DNA of 64,000 nt. Source: Aricia agestis. Lineage: Eukaryota; Arthropoda; Insecta; Lepidoptera; Lycaenidae. The notes under the pieces are model-generated. The model worked only from the letters and a program-made list of their open reading frames with translations, was not told where the DNA came from and ran no database searches. The translations under genes were made by a program, and so were the position numbers. Where the stretch lies: assembly GCF_905147365.1 (NCBI RefSeq), contig NC_056427.1, forward strand, positions 5,647,001-5,711,000, in the 5' to 3' direction. Within the stretch, counting starts at the first letter, position 1; every line of letters starts with the position of its first letter. Of the stretch, positions 53,701 through 62,765 are shown one piece after another.

Positions 53701-56700
53701 TATTTTCTAAAAGGTGACAATCTTGATTTCGTCAGAAAGGGTACATCTCACGCGATAGAAAGAGAGCGCACATGTAGGCAAATATAATTGTAAGCACCTA
53801 GCACTGCGCGGTCGGAATTTGAACTTTATAGTATCGTGGCATGAGTTGTTATTTTTTTAAACGGGTTTCACGAGTGGGAATTCTGTTGGTACTACTAATA
53901 TATATTCTGTGGCTTAACTCAAGAACGTAATGCACACATTACTTCAGCGAGATCAACCAGCGTTGATCGGGCGCATGCGCGCGAATTCGCGCGCGCATTT
54001 TAAAATTCTCAGATGTAATGTTTGCGTTAACGCTTTGGAGTAAAGGTTGTATTTGCTATGTTCAGTTTTGACACTTCGCTTCGATGCGCTTCGACTCTGC
54101 GCTAATATAAATTGACCCTAAGTGTTACTTGTTGTCGTGTTTGCATAAGTTATGGTTAAAGTTTGTTCGGTGAAACTGAAGTGAGCAGTGATGGAGATAG
54201 AAAATTTAGCTCCTTTACTGCATATGCCTTGAATGCGTACTATCTCTTTTACAAAATACGTATCTCCTTTATAAAATGCGTATCTCCTTTATAAAATGCG
54301 TATGTCCTTAAAATGCATAAATTATGTTCTTTATAAAATGCGTATGTCCTTAAAATGCTGTATGTCCTTTACAAAATGCGTACGTCCTTTACATCAAAAT
54401 GAAGTCAAAATGAACAACTTTTTCTAACAAAAGTTAACATATTGGCGGGCTCATTTGATAGTTTTAAGGATAACAGTGTTCACCCGAGCAACCTGTCCTT
54501 TACAAAATTCGTAATGTCATTTACAAACTCTATTTTTTTTCAGGTTCGTTCATGCGTCGAGATGGACTCGCACGAAGAGAAGATATACCAAGCTGTCAGA
54601 CAGGTATCTTTACTTTTTTTTTTACATTTTTATTTAGTCAATATGTCAGTATGTAAAGTGGGTTAGTGGTATTACATTTTGCCACTAGGGGCACACCCAC
54701 ATAGATACCACATGTGTATGTACCATCGAGGAAGTTGATTCCTATGCAATCGACAGACCAACATTATTTGGTCGAATATGTCAATTTAATGTTAATTGTG
54801 ATCTGTCAGCTGGGTTTGACGTAACGCAACCAAACTACTCAGGTCCCCGATTTGCATAGGAATCAACTTCTCTGATAGTACTTCGCGTGCCATATCGCGT
54901 TCCCAAACGACGAGCAATGCTCGTCTTTCGAAAGTCTGTTCTTTAGTCTGCTATCGGAATCGGACGTCAATCGGAATTTTAACAATGCCTAAATGCCTAA
55001 AAGTGCCGTATTGAGCTGTAGAAATTCAAATAGAAACGTTGGCCTAGATAATGGAAGTTTCTTATCATCGGTACGTCACAGTAGGTAGGAAAAAAGTGGC
55101 ACGCTCGTTTTCATACAAATGGAGCGACATGCGGTATCTATCTTGATCTATGTCTGTGGGCACACCTAACATATAGTCTAAAGATTAAAATGTACATTTT
55201 TTAAAATTCCAAATAAGAAACTTATTTAAAGAAAAAAGTGATTTTTTAAGGCGTATTTAGAGTGAAGTGAAGAAGACGGTCGAAACAATAGCATTACTAC
55301 GTCACGACGTCGTCTCAATTTTTGACAGAAGTTTCACTACGTACATACGCTCTTTTTTAACCGACTTCGTAAAAGGTTTCTCAATTCGACCGTTTTTTTT
55401 TGTTCGCGGATAACTTTGCAGTTTGTGATCCGATTTTGATATTTCTTTTTTGGTTGGAAAGAGGATACTCCATAGGTGGTCCCATAATAAGGAAATACTG
55501 TTTGTATTATATTTCCGTGTGTAATTATAGACGCAAGAGCGCGAGGCGGCGAACCGCATGCGCGAGCGCGCTAAAGAGCTGCAGAGAGAGCGGCTGGAGG
55601 CAGCCAAGAGGGGCGTGCCGCGCTCGCAGCCGTCCTTCGGTGAGTACACACAGACACGCAGACAGATGGACGGACGGAAGAGCGAGGCGACGAACACCAT
55701 AGTAAAGCTGCGTTTCCACCGGAGCTGAGCTAAGCTGCGTTGCGAGAAATGTGTTTTACAATAACCTATAGAATCGTTGTGCTGAACGTGGTCAGGCCAA
55801 AGAAGCGTTTCTATTGGTTCTTAAAAACACATTTCTCGTATCGCAGCTTAGCTCAGCTCCGGTAGAAACGCGGCCTACTTACCTAGATTATGGAGCTGTT
55901 CTTTGTACCCAATACAGTAATAGAACTTACGAATCAACAGCGCCGAACGACTTCGTGGTCCAGTGGTTTAGAGCAGGGGTTCCCAAACTTATTTTGTCTA
56001 CTGCCCACTTTGAGAACTAATAATGTTTTAGCGCCCCCCTTGTTTCAATTTAAAATGCATCCAGATGAAATAAATCACCCCTCAAGCCTCTATACAACGC
56101 CCCCATTTTTTTCTGGGTCCCTTTAGACCTTCAGCGCCACAAGGGGCCGTTATCGCCCCCTTTGGGAAAAAGTGGTTTAGAGCATGGCTCTTGACTCGGA
56201 GGTCGTGGGTTCGATTCCCGCATTGGAAATCACCTGATTGTCTGACAAGTAAGATGATCCATGCGTCGGATGGGCATGTAAAATGTCGGTCCTGCGTCTG
56301 ATCTCTCGCCAGTCATGTCGGCCGTCCGTCCCACTGGCTTATGAGAGTAAAAGGAATAGAGAGCGCTCTTGCGTACTGCGCACACACTTGGGCACTATAA
56401 AATTACTCGTGCTAATTGGCCTGGTTTCAATGAAGCCAGCCGCCGTCACCGAAACCGATGTGGGAGTTATTATTATTAATCAACAGCTAAGTAGAAGCAG
56501 AATCTAAGGCCGGTATAATTAGCCAGTATTCAAGATGCATCTCGGTCTCAAGATACGGTTCAGACTCTGTGATTGGTTGGCTGTCAAAATTTGGACCAAT
56601 CACAGAGCCGAACCGCGCCTTGAGACCGGGTCGCATCTTAAGCACTGACTATTTATACCGGCCTAAATGACCGGACTTGTATGATAATTTGTCGGTTTGC

Positions 56701-56834
56701 CCCCCGGTGTCAAACTAACTACTTGACTATTTTTCTGCAGGCAGCGGCGGTTTCGGCAGCTCCAGTATGTCTTCGGTGTCCTCGGCTGAGCCCATGACTG
56801 AGAAGATCCCCACCACGCCCGTCAGAGACACGTG

Positions 56835-56910
<76 letters not shown>

Positions 56911-59900
56911 ATCAAAATATCTATGGCAGGCTGAGTCAAAAAAATGTTAAAATCGTTTCACGAAATGAAGGACAAAGGGTTGCATGAATCAATTTCCCTG
57001 ATAGTACATGTTGCTGTCTTTTCTAGCGTAACTTATTCTATAAAGTCATTAAGTTTTAGTGTCTAAACACACTAGGCCGAAAAAATGCGGCCGAAGTTCT
57101 GCATGATTACGCCTGCAATGTATTTTAAATTACCGATGACACACCATGCCGAAATTACGTCGCGTATTTTCGGCCTAGTGTGCTGGAGTGTTTAGATATT
57201 TAGGGTGAGGCCAAACGAGCGTAATTTGGTGAGTCACATATGTATGTATATGTAGTATGAAACCAAATGCAACAGAAATTCTGTGACTCACGACTCACAA
57301 AATTACGCTCGTTCAGGGCGAGTAAAGCGAGCCCTAGTATATCCCACAACCAGAGGGGTTAGTGCGAGTTTTATTCGATCATACGCATCGAGCACGTTTA
57401 CGCGAATTTATATGGGATCAAAGCAGTATCCACGTTAGCCAGTAGATGGCGCTGCTTTGATTCCATATAAATTCGCGTTAACGTGCTCGATGCGTATGAT
57501 CGAATAAAACTCGCACTAACCCCTCTGAGCACTTTTGTGGTACACTTTAAGGAAAAACTATCACGCCTATTGATTTGTGCTTTAACATAGTAATTTTTAT
57601 TTATGTGTAGATGTGTTATCATCAGTCAGTCAAGATTTGGTTACCATTGAAATATATAAAAAAAACTGCCTTAAAGATTATTACCACGCAAAAAAAAAAC
57701 GACGCGAGCCCTCACAAAGCTCGGCTTTTAGCTAGTGTTATTAATAGCACTTTAAACATATTGTTGTCTTTTCCTTCTTAAAACTATGTAGTATGTAGTA
57801 ATGAAATTATTCTCCGCAGTCGTCCGGCAGCCCGCTCCGCCATGAAGCTAGGCGGCCGAGGGGCGGACGCCGACTCGTTCGTGTCGAAGCTCCGCAGCGA
57901 GGGCGAGGCGGTCGCCACCCCCGCCGCCGCTGCAGCTCCCGCGCGCGTCAGCACCGTGCCGCATAACGAGTGAGTATAGCTTACAACAAATGAGAGTGCC
58001 GCATAACGACATTGCCGCATGCATTGGGCATAATACTTGAATGGATTTGGATTTAGGATATGTTGAGAGAAAGAATTATTGTTGATAATCAAACTTTTAT
58101 TTATGAATAATTATTGAGTATCAAAACTCGTAAACCCTTAAAAAAACCTCGTGGTCTAAGAGACACGAGGCCCCTTAGACCGCAAAGCCGTGGGCGGTCG
58201 CCCACGTCGCCTACGCCTTACGCCGCCTCTGGCCCTAATAATTAAATATTTATTAAAAAAATTCTGTTTGTTTTCCAGTGTACATCTGCGTTTCGAGGAG
58301 CGACTCAATCTGATAGCGGGCAGAGATGGTGACATACAGAACTTTGAACTATCAGGTAATCTATTCGACGTGGGAGAGCCATGCTTCGGCACGAATGGGC
58401 CGGCTCGACCGGAGAAATACCAAGGGGTCACAGAAAATCGGCGTGAAACAGTGCAAAGACGGTGTGTTCCGAAATATAATCGAGCATACTGGCAATTCAT
58501 AGACGTATATGACTATAAATACCGTATATGACTGTATATATGACTATAAATAGATTAAATACCCTTATATCACCAGTACAATATGGAGTCGGATACATGG
58601 CACCTTCGGTAAGACAATGATTATAAAAATGTTTAGCACTTAAATCTTTGTCGTACCGAAGGTGCGACACGACGTCATATGCACTGGCCAGTAACAACCG
58701 ATTCAATACCGACATAACACCAATATTATACATAAAACGCCTCCGTGGTCTAGTGGTATAGAGCGCGGCTCTTGACTCGGAGGTCGTGGTTTCGATTCCC
58801 GCATTGGAAACATGTTATTTCCAAGTTTGGTTAGAACAATGCAGGCTGATCACCTGATTGTCTGACAAGTAAGATGATCCATGCGTCGGAAAGTCGGTCC
58901 TGCGTCTGGTCTCTCGAGTCTCGCCGGTCGTGTCGGTCTTCCGTCCCACTGGGTTATAAGAGTAAAGGAATAGAGAGTGCTCTTGTGTACTGCGCACACA
59001 CATGGGCACTATAAAATTACTCCTGCGTAGCTGGTCTGGTTTCAATGAAACCGGCCACCGTCACCGAAACCGGTGTGGGAGCTATTATATTATACATATC
59101 AACGGATATGTTGGTCCTATATTATCTAATAATCTATTACAGGCATGCTGACATTACACATAACGAATGAACAATACGGCCGTATTCAAGTACATGTTGA
59201 CAACAAGGACCCCCGCCCGCTTCAACTGCAGGTAATCAGTCCTATTATAGGCCGTGTATAGCTTTAAGATCGGTGGGTGAAACTGAAGGTGGCAACAAGC
59301 GCATGTGAATGTGGGAATATTATATCTTTGGACTTTGAGGCCACAAAGGAAGATGTACATAGGTCTTATTTCTGGTTATAATTTTGTGAGTGAAAGAGAG
59401 AGGTAGCGTCACATTGATTTAATGGTACTGTAGTGCTATTTATAGTCCGTCAAAAAAGTGAAGAAATTAAAAAGTGGCAACATCGTAGTGTCATCCCTTT
59501 GGAATCAGTCTAAGAAAAATCTTTTTTCTTCACTTTTTTGACAGACTATATTTATTACTATCATTATATTATCATAGGCCATATAATCCGAAATAAAAGA
59601 CCCACCTCCACGTGGACAAGGAATAGTTCCCGACAGGTGTCTTTGACCGCCAACGTAGCATGGTAAAAAATCAAGCTCCACATTCTCATTACTCACATTC
59701 TCCCGAAATTATATTATTATTATTATATCTATGGACGCTTCACACCACGTCAGTCTGGCCCCGTGCTAAGTACCTAAAGGACTTGTGTTACAGGTACCAG
59801 ACAACGGAAATATATTTAATACTTTTATACTATACATATATTTAAGATTTTTATTATATCATACATATATTTAATACACATCCAGACCCGGGAACATTGA

Positions 59901-62648
59901 AAACTTTTTGTTCCGTCGGCGGGATTCGAACCCGCGACCCCCGGCTTGAGCTACCGACGCGCTCACCACTGAGCCACAGAGGTCGTCAAAAAAAATTCTC
60001 GCGAGAGTGTGGAGCGGGCATGACAGATCTGTCTTTGACCCACAGTATACCATAGACGTATCTTATACGTGGGAGAGCCATGCTTCGGCACGAATGGGCC
60101 GGCTCGAACGGAGAAATACCGCGTTCTCACAGAAAACCGGAAACAGCGTTTGCGCTGTGTTTCGCTGAGTGAGTGACTCCCCTATTCCCTTCCCTTCCCA
60201 TCCCTACCCTCCCCTATTACCCTATTCCCTCTTAAAAGGCCGGTAACGCACCTGCAGCTCTTCTGATGCTGCGAGTGTCCATGGGCGACGGAAGTTGCTT
60301 TCCATCAGGTGACCCGTTTGCTCGTTTGCCCCCTTCTTTCATAAAAAAAAATAAATAGACTAAACAACTTTGCCCACCAGTATAGCATAGATTAAACAAT
60401 TTTTTTTCAGACCCACCCCAACGTGGACAAGGAATCTTTCCGCAACGATGGCGTGATCAGACTGAAGGCGCCGCGCCCCTTCCCCCGCGGCCAAGACGTG
60501 GGGGTGCTAAAGTGGAGGCTAGCTAGCACCGGTGGGACTGCGCCCCTTAACGGTGAGTGCTACAAGGATCTTTTGACATGTCATCCTGGTGATGCAGTGG
60601 TACAAGGATGGGTATGCGGTAGTACATCAGCCTGGTAATGCTGAGAAACGCTGTAACAACAAATAAAGTGATCACTACTAATTACTAACTATTAATATTA
60701 TAAATGCAAAAGTCTGTCTATGTGTTACCACTTCAAGTCCAAACCGCAGAACCGATTTTGCTGGGTACGCAAATGAAAAATGGACGGTTCCCGCGCGATG
60801 AACGAATTTTGGAGCAACGGAGTTGCGACCATAATCTAGTATGGTGTTCCGTAAACTGTTTACGTTCAAAGATGAAACTTTTTGGAGGTACACCACAAAT
60901 TAATCGGCGTGTGATCTGTACCAATTCATATTCCTTCGGTCGTCCTGCGATGTTGCCTTTTTTGCTTCTTATAATCTAGGAGCGTCCGTGGCCTAATGGG
61001 CAGACCTTCGGTTCGCGCTCCTAGAGGGTGCAGGTTCGAACCCGGGTGGAGGCGTGTACCTATGAGACATTTTCTGATCTCAAGTATATGGACGTTCGTA
61101 CGGAGAAGGAAAACATCGTGAGGAAACCCGCACAATGCACATAACTATGTCCCAGACGTATTGACTAGTTCTTTCCTTTGGACTAGGCCGACTATGATGC
61201 GAGAATGCCGTATGCGCTTGGGCAACCATACGGACATTTTAAAATCTTGTCCCAGGCACTACAGTATTTGAGGAGTGGTTACTTCGCTCTGAACAATACT
61301 GTATAAATCATCCACAACGGAGTATGTAGGTAAAATGTCATTTTTTGTGGCACACCAACTACTGGCCACGGAGTACGGACCACGATAAACCAGTGTACTG
61401 CGGCACACCTTTTGCGTAGCACTGATCTAGTAGCCTAATATAAGCATTTGTTTCCAGTGAACTGCTGGCCATCCGAGGGGGCTAACGGCGGCTGCGACGT
61501 CAACATAGAGTACGAGCTCGAGCACGACCATCTTACGCTCACCGACGTCAACATCACCGTGCCGTTGCCGTGAGTACAGAACTACAAGGATGGTTTGACA
61601 TGATTGACATGGGCGTTAAATTGACATTGGTGGAGAAATATAAAAACATTATCTGTTTCCCATACAAATTTTTACGATCTCAATATTGATTATTGAGTAT
61701 GAGAATACGACCGTCTCACTCTCACAGACGTCAACACTAGTCATTACCGTGCCATTACCGTGAGTACAGAACTACAAGGATGGTTTGACATGATTGTCAT
61801 GTCACAATATCCGCAGTTGTAAAATAAGCGCCTTTTTTTGATGCGGCGTTAACATAGTACGAGAACTTGAAACATATCTATTGTGAAATTACGGCACTGT
61901 AGTACTGAATGAAAACCAGTGCCTAAATTACATTACTAATAGATAAACGTGGGAGACGTGGGAGAGCCATGCTTCGGCACGAATGGGCCGGCTCGGCCGG
62001 AGAAATACCACGTTCTCACAGAAAACCGGCGTGAAATAGCGCTTACGCTGTGTTTCGCCGAGTGAGTGAGTTTACCGGAGGCCCAATCCCCTACCCTATT
62101 CCCTTCCCTACCCTCCCCTATTACCCTATTCCCTCTTAAAAGGCCGGCAACGCACATGCAGCTCTTCTGATGCTGCGAGTGTCCATGGGCGACGGAAGTT
62201 GCTTTCCATCAGGTGACCTGTACGATCCACAATATCGTACATCAAGCAGTTTTAGGGTTTTTAAGGAGTCAGCGTTTAGGACGCGCTCGCGTTATTATTT
62301 AATTATTTTATTAAGTTCAGTTCGCATCGATCTCACCCGGGTCATTTGATCATCAAATATATCAATAAATCAAGTAACGGTTTATCAAGTCAATCGTTTC
62401 ATTTATCAAGTAAAAGGAGTAGTAGTCAATCAAGGACGCTACATGACCCGTTTGCTCGTTTGCCCCCTTATTTCATAAAAAAAATCATGGACCCTAATAA
62501 TTAGAATTACTGTTATGACTTTCAGTTCCGGCAACACGTCGCTCGTAGTGCACCAGTGGGAGGGTAGTTACGCGCAGAAGGGCCGCGCGCTAGTGTGGAG
62601 CATACCCCTGATTAACAAACAACAGAAGACTGGCACGCTGGAGTTCAC
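50745..62648 (+). CDS. deltaCOP: coatomer subunit delta (delta-COP), 3' end beyond window
   Basis: Fourteen exons join in frame: 50745-50747 (ATG only), 50856-50895, 51198-51318, 52006-52108, 53036-53155, 54544-54603, 55531-55639, 56741-56831, 57820-57969, 58279-58355, 59143-59231, 60411-60552, 61458-61569, 62526-62648. They give 446 residues; the family is about 510 long. Delta-COP belongs to the F-subcomplex of COPI coats that return cargo from Golgi to ER. The longin-like N-terminal domain starts MVLIAATVCTKSGKALVSRQ and runs through TTKASNILEDLETLRLFSRV. A charged helix (EREAANRMRERAKELQRERL) and a Ser/Ala-rich linker follow. The mu-homology domain begins near residue 266 (VHLRFEERLNLIAGRDGDIQ) with VLKWRLAS, NCWPSEGANGGCDVNIEYEL and VVHQWEGSY. 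All introns are GT-AG. The introns hold most of the window's SINEs. Confidence 0.97.
51335..51475. mobile_element. GC-rich MITE, family GCGCACTAGCGGCCAGG
   Basis: TTAGCCCGGGCGGGCAC and GTGAGCACCCGGGCTAA ends; 20 bp after exon 3 of delta-COP. Left arm partly deleted compared with 9894-10054. Confidence 0.75.
52494..52985 (+). repeat. non-LTR-type dispersed repeat split by a SINE
   Basis: CTAGATGACGCCCGCC, TCCTTTCCCGGGACTCAAAG, TTTCAGCCAAATTGGTTTAG, AGAGGTAACAGACGGAC and CACTTTCGCATTTATAAT lead into SINE family 2; the repeat end TTTATAATATTAGTAAGGAT follows it. ATTTATAAT on both sides is a likely target duplication. Confidence 0.7.
52681..52966 (-). mobile_element. tRNA-derived SINE family 2
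   Basis: Minus strand: CTCTGTGGCTCAGTTGGTGG, GGTTCGAATCCCGCC, ending in ATT repeats. In delta-COP intron 4. Confidence 0.9.
53164..54118. mobile_element. foldback-type DNA element inserted at a splice donor
   Basis: Inverted ends GCAGAGTCGAAGCGCAGCGA and TCGATGCGCTTCGACTCTGC, preceded by CAATTTATA and followed by TATAAATTG. TAAGTGT is present at 53157-53163 and 54119-54125. The left copy is part of delta-COP's exon 5 donor. About 950 bp, no transposase. Confidence 0.8.
54230..54530 (+). repeat. 20-bp minisatellite broken by a MITE fragment
   Basis: Units like GCGTATGTCCTTTATAAAAT recur about seven times between 54230 and 54400, and resume as TCCTTTACAAAATTCGTAAT near 54500. Between them AAATGAACAACTTTTTCT and TAAGGATAACAGTGTTCACC match arms of the MITE at 21033-21285. 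Confidence 0.75.
54722..54884. mobile_element. full MITE of the GAAGTTGATTCCTAGGCAG family
   Basis: TACCATCGAGGAAGTTGATT and AATCAACTTCTCTGATAGTA show both inverted ends, which the other copies lack. In delta-COP intron 6. Confidence 0.85.
54885..55157. mobile_element. DNA transposon relic, second copy of the 5844 element
   Basis: ACTTCGCGTGCCATATCGCG, GCTCGTCTTTCGAAAGTCTG and TCTATCTTGATCTATGTCTG. The left end is lost at the junction with the preceding MITE. Confidence 0.7.
55703..55877. mobile_element. MITE sharing ends with the 30241 foldback
   Basis: AAAGCTGCGTTTCCACCGGA and CCGGTAGAAACGCGGCC; inner CTGAGCTAAGCTGCG pairs with CGCAGCTTAGCTCAG. Just after delta-COP exon 7. Confidence 0.8.
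55948..56500 (+). mobile_element. tRNA-derived SINE family 3, interrupted by a hAT MITE
   Basis: Head TTCGTGGTCCAGTGGTTTAG, then after the insertion GGCTCTTGACTCGGAGGTCG and B box GGTTCGATTCCCGC. The body (TGATCCATGCGTCGGA, GTACTGCGCACACAC) matches 58739-59098. Confidence 0.85.
55974..56174. mobile_element. hAT-like MITE with 8-bp duplication
   Basis: Starts CAGGGGTTCCCAAAC and ends CCCTTTGGGAAAAAGTG. GTTTAGAG is duplicated exactly at 55966-55973 and 56175-56182. It splits the tRNA-like head of the SINE. Confidence 0.88.
56508..56663. mobile_element. MITE GGCCGGTATAA with TAA duplication
   Basis: GGCCGGTATAATTAGCCAGT and GACTATTTATACCGGCC are inverted; TAA flanks both (56505-56507, 56664-56666), PIF/Harbinger style. 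Confidence 0.8.
56838..56909 (+). repeat. (CA)n microsatellite
   Basis: About 36 uninterrupted CA units, starting a few bases after the delta-COP exon 8 donor (GTGAGT at 56832). Frames of repeated Cys-Val across it are artefacts. Confidence 0.97.
57056..57196. mobile_element. MITE, ends TCTAAACACACTAGGCCGAA
   Basis: Inverted right end TTCGGCCTAGTGTGCTGGAG. Related to 23913-24074. Confidence 0.75.
57201..57320. mobile_element. MITE, ends AGGGTGAGGCCAAACGAGCG
   Basis: AGGGTGAGGCCAAACGAGCG and ACGCTCGTTCAGGGCG; same family as 45831-46046. Confidence 0.8.
57344..57540. mobile_element. MITE with about 75-bp arms, CAGAGGGGTTAGTGCGAG
   Basis: Arms AGAGGGGTTAGTGCGAGTTT and AAACTCGCACTAACCCCTCT continue through CGATCATACGCATCGAGCAC and its complement. 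Confidence 0.88.
58368..58460 (+). mobile_element. head of SINE family 1, 3'-truncated
   Basis: GACGTGGGAGAGCCATGCTT, GGCCGGCTCGACCGGAGAAA, then TGCAAAGACGG replaces the rest. It starts 12 bp past the exon 10 donor. Confidence 0.8.
58739..59098 (+). mobile_element. tRNA-derived SINE family 3, full copy
   Basis: A box TGGTCTAGTGGTATAGAGC and B box GGTTTCGATTCCCGC form a tRNA-like head of about 72 bp. The body contains CACCTGATTGTCTGACAAGT and TCAATGAAACCGGCCACC, ending in ATT-rich sequence. Confidence 0.9.
59441..59550. mobile_element. MITE family CTGTCAAGAAAGTGAAG
   Basis: TATAGTCCGTCAAAAAAGTG and CACTTTTTTGACAGACTATA bound an internally deleted copy. Confidence 0.8.
59714..59992 (-). mobile_element. 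tRNA-derived SINE family 2
   Basis: Minus strand: CTCTGTGGCTCAGTGGTGAG, GGTTCGAATCCCGCC, ATT-repeat tail. In delta-COP intron 11. Confidence 0.9.
60068..60352 (+). mobile_element. SINE family 1, full copy
   Basis: GTGGGAGAGCCATGCTTCGG to poly(A) after TTTGCCCCCTTCTTTCAT. It sits about 60 bp before delta-COP exon 12. Confidence 0.88.
60984..61235 (+). mobile_element. tRNA-derived SINE family 4
   Basis: GAGCGTCCGTGGCCTAATGG (A box), then GGTTCGAACCCGGGTGGAGG (B box) and a body with GAAAACATCGTGAGGAAACC, TTTGGACTAGGCCGACTATG. The tRNA-like part has no intact cloverleaf that would justify a tRNA gene. Confidence 0.75.
61692..61890 (+). repeat. decayed partial copies of delta-COP exon 13
   Basis: 61707-61796 repeats the 3' part of exon 13 and the first 37 intron bases: GACGTCAACA, ACCGTGCC, and then GTGAGTACAGAACTACAAGG identical from 61760 onward. 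61848-61890 resembles the exon's middle (GCGGCGTTAACATAG, TACGAGAACTTGAA). Stop codons and indels show they are not used. Confidence 0.8.
61948..62484 (+). mobile_element. SINE family 1 interrupted by a solo LTR
   Basis: GTGGGAGAGCCATGCTTCGG through CAGGTGACC, the 225-bp insertion, then TGACCCGTTTGCTCGTTTGC and poly(A). Without the insertion the copy would be full length. Confidence 0.92.
62219..62443. mobile_element. solo LTR, 225 bp
   Basis: Begins TGTACGATCCACAATATCG and ends AAGGACGCTACA: TG...CA ends with a TGTA/TACA inverted pair. The host SINE's TGACC is duplicated exactly (62214-62218, 62444-62448), the 5-bp duplication of LTR retrotransposons. No internal region is present. Confidence 0.9.
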
Positions 62649-62669
62649 GTGAGTAATATTATATCAGTC

Positions 62670-62765
62670 GGGGCTAAAATGGTCGCATTTAGCAATTCCT
62701 CTCAATCAATTCAGCAAATGAATTGTCAAAACTGTCAAACTGACAAATCGCACCTTTTAAAATAA
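62670..62765 (+). repeat. dispersed repeat GGGGCTAAAATGGTCGC
   Basis: GGGGCTAAAATGGTCGCATT, CCTCTCAATCAATTCAGC and TTGTCAAAACTGTCAAACTG. It recurs at the window's end (63957-64000) and partly at 9030-9175. Confidence 0.65.

Noticed and set aside
55302..55700. 132-codon minus-strand frame
   Set aside because: It is antisense to delta-COP exon 7, whose GC-rich codons leave the other strand open. No splice or family support.
56719..56939. Frames of repeated Cys-Val
   Set aside because: They read through the (CA)n microsatellite antisense to delta-COP exon 8.
57784..58092. 102-codon minus-strand frame
   Set aside because: Antisense shadow of delta-COP exon 9, with no motif.
58741..58812. Possible tRNA gene
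   Set aside because: The tRNA-like A and B boxes belong to SINE family 3, shown by the second copy at 55948-56500 with the same non-tRNA body. The same applies to 60984 and the SINE family 2 heads.
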